A stretch of DNA of 64,000 bases, taken from positions 703,001 through 767,000 of the forward strand of contig JARFJB010001982.1 of NCBI GenBank assembly GCA_036346205.1. The letters are read 5' to 3'. The stretch is from Vesta saturnalis. Its lineage: Eukaryota; Arthropoda; Insecta; Coleoptera; Lampyridae. Under the pieces are notes generated by a model, which was not told the DNA's origin, searched no databases, and worked only from the letters and a program-made list of their open reading frames with translations. Shown in pieces: positions 57,591 through 64,000 of this stretch. Both the position numbers and the translations under genes were made by a program. Position 1 is the first letter of the stretch. Each line of letters begins with the position of its first letter.

Positions 57591-59262
57591 TACTAATAAA
57601 AAATATCGTCGGAATGTTAACACACTTGCAACATAAATCAAGACATTAATTTCAAATTTGATTAACCAAATTACCCTAAAAGTCTGTGACACCGGCTGGT
57701 GTCAATATTGACCTTACTAAAATTATAACTTGAAATACCACAATAAGATAATGACAAAGGTATTGCGTCCTCTTTGTAACGCATGGCCACATATAATTTC
57801 AATACACATTCGTCAGTATAAAAAAAATAATTAAAAAAACACTCAAATAAATTTTGAATCATATTACGAATGAATACGCATCCACTTAAAGTTAATCGAG
57901 ACAAAGTCAAAGGTGAATATCAAATGTCAGTGTATTCAAACGTCGGCATATACAACAATAAATATAATACACAAGAATTTATTAAAATTCGTCAACCACT
58001 GCAAACAAAATACACTTGAACTGACTCGTGAATACTTCTTTTTTCAATACATTTTGATTGATCTTACAATAGGTTGTACGTTACACAGTTACTTAAACTT
58101 CCATAAACTTTGATTACTTTACTATGTATACATTTATTAAACGATACCATATTTACACGAAACTTCTTAAACGTTATATTTACAGCAGTTTGTATTATTT
58201 GTTAGAAGTCGGCAATATACACGAAATTGATCATTTATCCCAGGAACTGGTTAAAAATAATCCGCACAACCAATATGCGTCAACACTGGTCCATAGAACA
58301 GCGGCTTAAGCACTTAAGAAAACACGAAAACCACTTATTTCTACGTCCAAATATGTCGTCATGACAAAACGATATACAACCAAAAAAATAACTTAGAGAT
58401 GTGGTGAACCAGTATGTTATCCCTTTTATTGGTAACTGAGATTAATGATAATTCTATACATCCCCAACATATAATACCTTGTTCCATCAACCCCTTCTCG
58501 CTACCCCTTTCGCGGATATTGTGATCACCGCAAACAAACCGTGAGTATTGCTCTCTACGGCATCTCTAACAGAACTGATTAGTACGTTATTCAGAATTCG
58601 CCATTACCAAATTTGTCTCTTTCTCAATTACATAAATTAAATTAGCCTATCATAAAAAAGAATCGCTTAAATTTTAAGCGCGGTAAAAGCGATCCTCAAT
58701 ACGAAAATTATCAAAGCTTCCTGCAAACGACCCAAAATGATATCGCTAAATTATTTTTCTTTAGTACTTATTGTAGCTTAAATAAATTCCCCCCATTCTA
58801 CAATGACAAAACTTATCCAAAGTGGTATGGTATACCACATTCAGAACGATCTTTGGCTCCACATTCCAACGCTATTACACGTGGACGTTATCAGGAACAA
58901 CATATATAACCTTGGAAAATGTATACTATTACAATTTCAACTAACTGGAATTTTATCAAAGAAATCTATCTTAAATACAATGCGTCAATTTTTTAATTCT
59001 TAATAAACGTGTAATTTCACTCTTTCAACTAACAAAATGCCGAAAACTTAATATAACGAAAATACTCTTCTAACTCTTCTAACTTTACTTTAATCGTAAA
59101 CGCCAGTATCACCTGTGAGTGAAACGTAATTTTACAAATAACAATTCCATTTATAACTGTCTCCAAACCCAAACAAAATGTTATCAAATAAAAACTCGGA
59201 AAACTTTAAACTCTTTTAAATTCGAAATTAAAAAAAAAACTATATACCATATGATCCCTAAA
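56561..59262. other. C-skewed segment of unknown origin splitting the recombinase
   Basis: About 2.7 kb is AT-rich but with a clear excess of C over G on the plus strand (for example 18 C and 3 G in 58441-58500), unlike both flanks. It contains short open stretches: plus 57133-57321, plus 58124-58309 and plus 58656-58910 (the last encodes a Tyr/Asn/Lys-rich segment with PKWYGIPHSERSLAPHSNA), and minus 56785-57191 in two pieces. I recognise none of them. A (TA)n run lies at 57549-57587. No terminal repeats or target duplication were found. Confidence 0.5.
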
Positions 59263-60176
59263 ATTTACCCACAGGATGAGAAAGAAACCGAACTCTTTTT
59301 CGGATAATGTAATGTTTGCTTACCTCGCCGATTTAGCTATGACAATAAAGCCATCAACTCTCTGGAGCTATTATTCAGTGTTGAAATCGACCTTAAATGT
59401 AAATCATGGTATGGATATACAAAAATATTCCAAGCTGGTGCTATACCTAAAAAGTAAGTCCCATGGTTATCAGCCTAAAAATCAAAAACACTTACCAAAG
59501 AAGAATTTCAAAAATTGTTAAATGAAGCTCCAGATTCCAAATACTGAATGACTAAGGTAAAATTAAAAATACTCCTTTGGTTCTAAAATTTCTAATGTTT
59601 TAGGTTTGTCTAATTTTGGGCGATGCAGGAGCATTACGTCGTGATGAATTGCCCAAAATGAAACTGTTAGATATCTAGTGCTGGGCACTAAGACTTACTG
59701 TTATATGGGAAATATTTGTCATTACGTCCACTTGGTGTTGATAACGATCGATTTTTTACTAAATATCAAAATGGGAAATGTCACAGACAAGTTGTTGGCA
59801 TACACAAGCTGACACCAACCGCTCAGGAAGTAGCCTCTTCCTTAGGTTTGTCAGATTTAAAGATGTATACTGGTCATTGCCTAAAAAGAGCATCTGCTAT
59901 ACTGTTGATGCATTGAAACGGCATGGAGGGTGGCAATCGGCAAGTGTAGTCGAGGGTTATGTTACTGAATCTTTAACACAAATGATAGAAACATCAAATC
60001 AGATCCTGAATACCGACACTGAGGCACACAATCAACATGATCTTAATCTGGAATCACAACCTTCCACCAGTAGTTCAGAATCCAATTTAGTTGCTACACT
60101 TTCTAACCATCCCGCCCACTTTAACAACTGCACAAAGTTCACTGTAAACATTACTTTCAATTTAAATAGCAATTAA
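59263..60176 (+). pseudogene. Crypton-like tyrosine recombinase 2, main part
   Basis: Frames in order: RKKPNSFSDNVMFAYLADLA, KPSTLWSYYSVLKSTLNVN, DIQKYSKLVLYLKSKSHGYQ, a box I region LGDAGALRRDEL (catalytic Arg, near 59615-59655), LRPLGVDNDRFF, QNGKCHRQVVGIHKLTPTAQ, YTGHCLKRASAILL (the HxxR box, with Lys at the usual Arg), LKRHGGWQSASVVEGYVTES (box ending in the presumed nucleophile Tyr), and a Ser-rich tail with PSTSSSESNL. Frameshifts near 59520, 59665, 59700 and 59914 break it. It is more complete than copy 1 at 34.6 kb. Tyrosine recombinases of Cryptons cut and join DNA without DDE chemistry. Confidence 0.75.
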
Positions 60177-60337
60177 TTTTCATTTTTATTCATCGGAAGA
60201 TTGCTGGACTCTGCTTCGCGTCGCCCAGCAACTTCCTTTCTCGTCCCGAAAACTGCCATTTTTTGTACTAATGATCTATTCTGTTCAGTAGACACTAGGT
60301 TATCCATAAAGTTTGCCTTATTGCCGTAGTACGATTA

Positions 60338-60517
60338 AAGTGCGCTTCATTAAATTAATAAAGCGTTGAAAGTTGTATGCCAAGTGTGAATTTAGGCAAC
60401 GAATAGTATTTATGTAAGAAGTACAAAAAGTGTGCTTCATTTTATTAATGAAACATTAAATGTTGTATGCTAATTGTGAGTTTAGACAACAAATAGTTAT
60501 TTATGTAACAAGTACAA
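60338..60517 (+). repeat. 90-bp tandem duplication
   Basis: Two units starting AAGTGYGCTTCATT (60338 and 60428), each with TTGTATGC, GTGARTTTAG and TATTTATGTAA. They lie in the 3' flank of the recombinase and run into dispersed repeat D2. Confidence 0.85.
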
Positions 60518-61270
60518 GCAGTAATTATTTATTGCACGTGACGTACGTTGGCCCAAAGAGGCCTTTAGGGCAAATTGGACAATACAGGTGCAATGAATAC
60601 TTTTTGCACGAGTTCCATACAATATTTTTTCTACGTTCATGCAAAAAGAAAAAAATAAACAGTTTTTATGCGGCCATAATTGTCGATGAATAGACAATAT
60701 TTTTTAATAATATAATAATTTTAAGGTGTTTTACTGGATATTAAATAAATTTGCCAGTACACTGATTTCTGGGATTGCATTGATACTCTCATTTATATCT
60801 TCAATAATATTTCTCATTGAAGCTACAAACCTTTTCACCCCGCACATTTTTTATTTATTTAAACTGATAAGCCAAAATAACCTTTAATGAGTAGCCAAGA
60901 AACTTGTTTGTCATCCGGATCCGATTTTCGGTAAAAAAAAAACTAAAATATAGCCATCGTGACAAACCGTAATTTTTTTTGTAAAGTTTCTAAATGAAAT
61001 AAAAAATGTGTAAGTTTGAAATGTAACTAGACTGGATTATTAAGTATACAATGACCCTAAATAAATGAGATCAAACATGTAATAACCTAAAATATTTAGC
61101 ATCTGTACAAATGAAGTTTAGTTTTTTTGTAAATTCATATTTTATTGGCGTTGCTACATTTACAATTGCACCTTTTAAATCAACTTAGTGCAATAAAAAC
61201 AAATGCACGGTAGCTTTCTACATCACAAACGATGCAAAAAGCGTTTTTTGAATGAACGTAGAAAAACATG
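60490..61270 (+). repeat. Dispersed repeat D2, second copy
   Basis: Partner of 30640-31300. It carries an extra segment of about 250 bp (about 60740-61000) absent from the first copy. Its position after the Crypton-like ORF raises the possibility that it is that element's 3' untranslated end, but the first copy has no recombinase next to it. Confidence 0.6.
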
Positions 61271-63079
61271 TATTAATATGCTTGTAAAACAGTTGCTTCA
61301 TGCATTGCTAGTTAACTAAAGTTAAAATTACAGAATTAAAGATGTCTGAGTATGGCAGAAATAATTAAGAGTGGTAATTAACGATTTTATGCTCATGCCT
61401 ACATTGCAATAAATGCAATAAATAAAATGGGAATTTACAGTGTTACGGGCTTAATTCGCACTAGGCGTCGCGTATACTTATTGATCTGAACATGTCGAAG
61501 AAGCAGTGGCTTCTAGTAAGTAGTTAAGAATTTGCAAAATTGCTTCGAAATTCGCATTTACTCTAAATCTCACGTTATACTGTCATACAGCTCCAATGGA
61601 AGGGCTTTAGCCGCCATAGACCGGCTAACGAAATAAACCCGTACTAATTGGGTAATCACTAGGTGCCGATGACGTCTTTGTCTTTGAGTGTCGTAGTATA
61701 AATAGACAAAAATGTCATGTTTTCTCCAAATACCTAAAAGCAATTAGCACCGACTAAAAACTTTTAGCTTTTGAGTAGAATAAGTTAAATACAACTCTAA
61801 TTCGTAAATATATATCAGGCGCCACTACGACCGAAGATTTTCCATGGAAGGATCTTGATCGGGATTTAAAAATTCTACAATTTTGTGTTATTCACTTTAA
61901 CTTTTCAAATTAAATTTGTTTAAATAAGCTCATTAAATTGTATTAATCCAAAATAATGAATATGTACGTTTACGCACGTTTGGCATATTCATTTTTCCCA
62001 AAAAATGCGAACGAGTTTGCTGATTCATTAATTACAAGACAAATTATTATTTTTTCTATAATATTTAATGGATTTGAGTACAATAATGGGTTACCTCGAG
62101 AAATACATTATTTTTATTTTTCAGTTGCTTTGTAATAACGCTAGACAGTTTATGTGTTTTTCACTGCTTTCGGCAAAATACACACTTATTAACATCTAAC
62201 TCGATTGTTCGCGATACAGGTATCTGGGCGAAGCGCTCAGTATTGTCTGAAGCGATGACGTCTGAGGCCTACGAACGTTAATGATTCGAGATTGAGTGTA
62301 TGCGCTTCATATTTTTCGCCTTCTTGTATTTATTTGTTAAAATAAGTACATATATAGTATAAATATATAAAAAATTACGCTTCTTATTACGCCAGTCATT
62401 TTGATGGCTGCTACATCGTATAACAATTATTCAAGTTATTGTGTAATACCTACGTCAAGATAATTAAGCAACTCGGAATGCTGCGATGATAAAAATAATT
62501 CATAACGTGTATATAATGTGTTTAGAAAAAGGTTTATACAAAATTGCATTATATACTTAATAACCATTTATTCAAATAAAAATGCGAAAACAATCTCTAC
62601 AAAATACATATTAATCATTTTATTAATATTTAAAAAAAATGTACTATAACTATCCCCAAGCATGCAACATTAAACGTGAATTATTTTAATAATTTTTTAA
62701 TTTTTCTTTCGGCTTTTTTAACCAAAATTTGATTATTTTCATTTTTCATATAATTATTTAGCAAAATATTCCAAAACGTACGTATAAAGACATTGCTTTG
62801 AATAATTGAAAAGAGAGTTTGCACAAGAACAACTTTCTTCGTTTACAGTTATTAATTCATTTTTTAAAATCGTTGAACAAAAACAAACGCGGTCCTTTGG
62901 GATTTTTCTTTTATAAATTTCAATTCATATTCTTCATTAATTAAAAACTTAAATATAATAATTATTATTTTGACAAGAGTATTTTTTAGGGTGTTTTAAA
63001 CCACCGCGATCTAGTTGGAAGATATTGTAGCGCCCTCCAGATACGTATCTTGAAAAGTGTAATTTGAACTTATTTGCAA
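61271..63079. other. AT-rich sequence without recognisable gene
   Basis: No coding similarity or repeat was recognised. Confidence 0.5.
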
Positions 63080-63195
63080 GAATGCAAATTCAAGAACAAA
63101 AGAATCGCTAAGTGATTTATCTTGACTTTACTGACAATAATGTTACTATTACTGAAATTAATTGCTTGCCTTACTTTGACTTCCCTGGAAATAAT
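63080..63195 (+). repeat. Second copy of the 6.5-kb repeat, interrupted by PLE-3
   Basis: ATCTTGAC..TGACAATAATGTTAC to TTGACTTCCCTGGAAATAATTA parallels 6500-6612. The PLE-3 terminus begins immediately after it, which suggests insertion into this repeat. Confidence 0.5.
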
Positions 63196-64000
63196 TACAA
63201 CAAACAAAATACACCCACGTACCACCACAAAATTAAAAAACACCGAACGCGTTTCGATAGCTACGCTATCATCATCAGCGGTCGACTAGGGCGAACTAAA
63301 GGAAATTTCTAACATATGTACCATCAGCGAGTAATACTTCGTTGTTTATCTGGTGAAAGTGAAAGTTATGAAAGTTTAATGAGTTCTGAGTAGCCTAAAG
63401 GTCCTTGATCATCATTATTCATTAGAATTTGTTTGTTTTTGAACATTTCTAAACTTTCATAACAATCAAGTTCGTGCTTAATGATACCTTATCTACTACA
63501 TGTTTATCAAACATAGTTAAAGGTTAATTAATATACAATAAAACTTGCCGCCATTCCGTAAATTTCTTTATTATATGCGCTGTACCGGGTGGACCGATTT
63601 CGATGGGATTGCAGGGTATCTCGGTAACTATTACTGTTAGAGCAAAACTGTTCAAATGGAGTACTCAATTTTTAAATTTGGTCACCAATAGTCGAGATGC
63701 CACATAAATTTAGTTTTTTTTTAATGGAAACCATAGTTGGCTTTGACTTCATTAAAATCCTTATTTTATAAGCTTTTCAACAATATATAGTTTATAGAGG
63801 TTCTTTTAGAAAATTACGGAATTACAAGCGAATTTGTTTGTTTGCACTTTTGTAAGTAGGCGATGCAATAATTTAAAACAATCAAACATGTTAGTAATAA
63901 GCACGAACTTGACTGTTATGAAAGTTTAGAAACAAACAAACAAATTCTAATGAATAATGATGATCAAGCACCTTTAGGCTCCTCAGAACTCATTAAACTT
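63196..64000. mobile_element. PLE-3: inverted Penelope pair continuing past the window edge
   Basis: The left part (63196-63530, minus) is the 3' end of the PLE-2 family: terminus AACAAACAAAATACACCCAC, hammerhead-like motif, then codons for the GIY-YIG C-terminus (DCYESLEMF-like). From about 63876 on the plus strand the opposite 3' end begins (IKHVSNKHELDCYESLE) and runs to the window edge. Between them (63531-63875) lies different sequence with GTACCGGGTGGACCGATTTC near 63585, similar to the GGCCACCCGGTATA end of P3. Both PLE pieces are too short to encode RT. Confidence 0.75.
63242..63282 (-). ncRNA. Hammerhead-ribozyme-like motif, PLE-3
   Basis: This is the same 41 nt, without a single change, as at 20691-20731 and 23831-23871, in minus orientation: CTGATGA box, 6-bp stem II, GAAA, ACGCGTT and stem I ACCG/CGGT. 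Flanking terminus sequence differs between the copies at several positions, so identity of the 41 nt is notable. Confidence 0.6.

Noticed and set aside
58656..58996. Naming the 58.7-59.0 kb frame as a viral or host gene
   Set aside because: The translation looks protein-like but I recognise no domain, and the frame has a stop at 58910. It is left as unknown sequence within the C-skewed segment.

Overview
This is an AT-rich piece of an animal nuclear genome, almost certainly an insect or other arthropod. The clearest evidence is a nuclear copy of mitochondrial DNA (about 50.59-51.33 kb). It carries tRNA-Met followed by nad2, the usual insect gene order, and it reads through only with the invertebrate mitochondrial code. 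The mobile elements agree: mariner, PIF/Harbinger, hAT, Crypton-like, Penelope-like and several LINE families. I could not assign an order or species. I see no intact host gene; the only possible host-type exon is a short THAP-domain fragment near 45.7 kb.

Layout. 0-2.4 kb: a duplicated block, each copy carrying TG-rich microsatellites. 5-6.3 kb: a mariner-like element with both ends visible. 9.4 kb: a hAT scrap. 11-14 kb: a LINE interrupted by a tRNA-derived SINE. 14.2-15.2 kb: a PIF/Harbinger pseudogene. 15.4-17.1 kb: a Penelope-like element (PLE) carrying another SINE. 18.8-20.1 kb: two minisatellites. 20.65-23.95 kb: a composite of two PLE copies in inverted orientation, flanked by one 12-bp target duplication, with a hammerhead-ribozyme-like motif in each end. 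25.7-26.4 kb: a small DNA transposon with a helix-turn-helix ORF and a 21-bp repeat. 26.4-34.2 kb: four LINE remnants. 34.6-36.5 kb: a Crypton-like recombinase remnant and a mariner. 39.5-42.7 kb: palindromic elements sitting in or beside (TA)n tracts; three of them keep the last codons of a mariner-type transposase. 43-45.5 kb: two more mariner remnants. 46-49.6 kb: SINEs and a DDE transposase. 50.6-51.3 kb: the NUMT. 54-56.4 kb: a CA-bearing dispersed repeat and a tandem duplication. 56.4-60.2 kb: a second Crypton-like recombinase, split by about 2.7 kb of strongly C-skewed sequence of unknown origin. 63.2-64 kb: the start of another inverted PLE pair, again with the ribozyme-like motif.

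The genes do not form a pathway. The window is a layered deposit of insertions, and target duplications plus interrupted reading frames give the order for several of them: SINE into LINE, SINE into PLE, and SINE into mariner. The most interesting material is the PLE inverted composites with their identical 41-nt hammerhead-like motifs, the long-terminal-inverted-repeat mariner derivatives, and the tyrosine-recombinase elements. Coordinates of degenerate elements are estimates by eye; no alignment or search was run.
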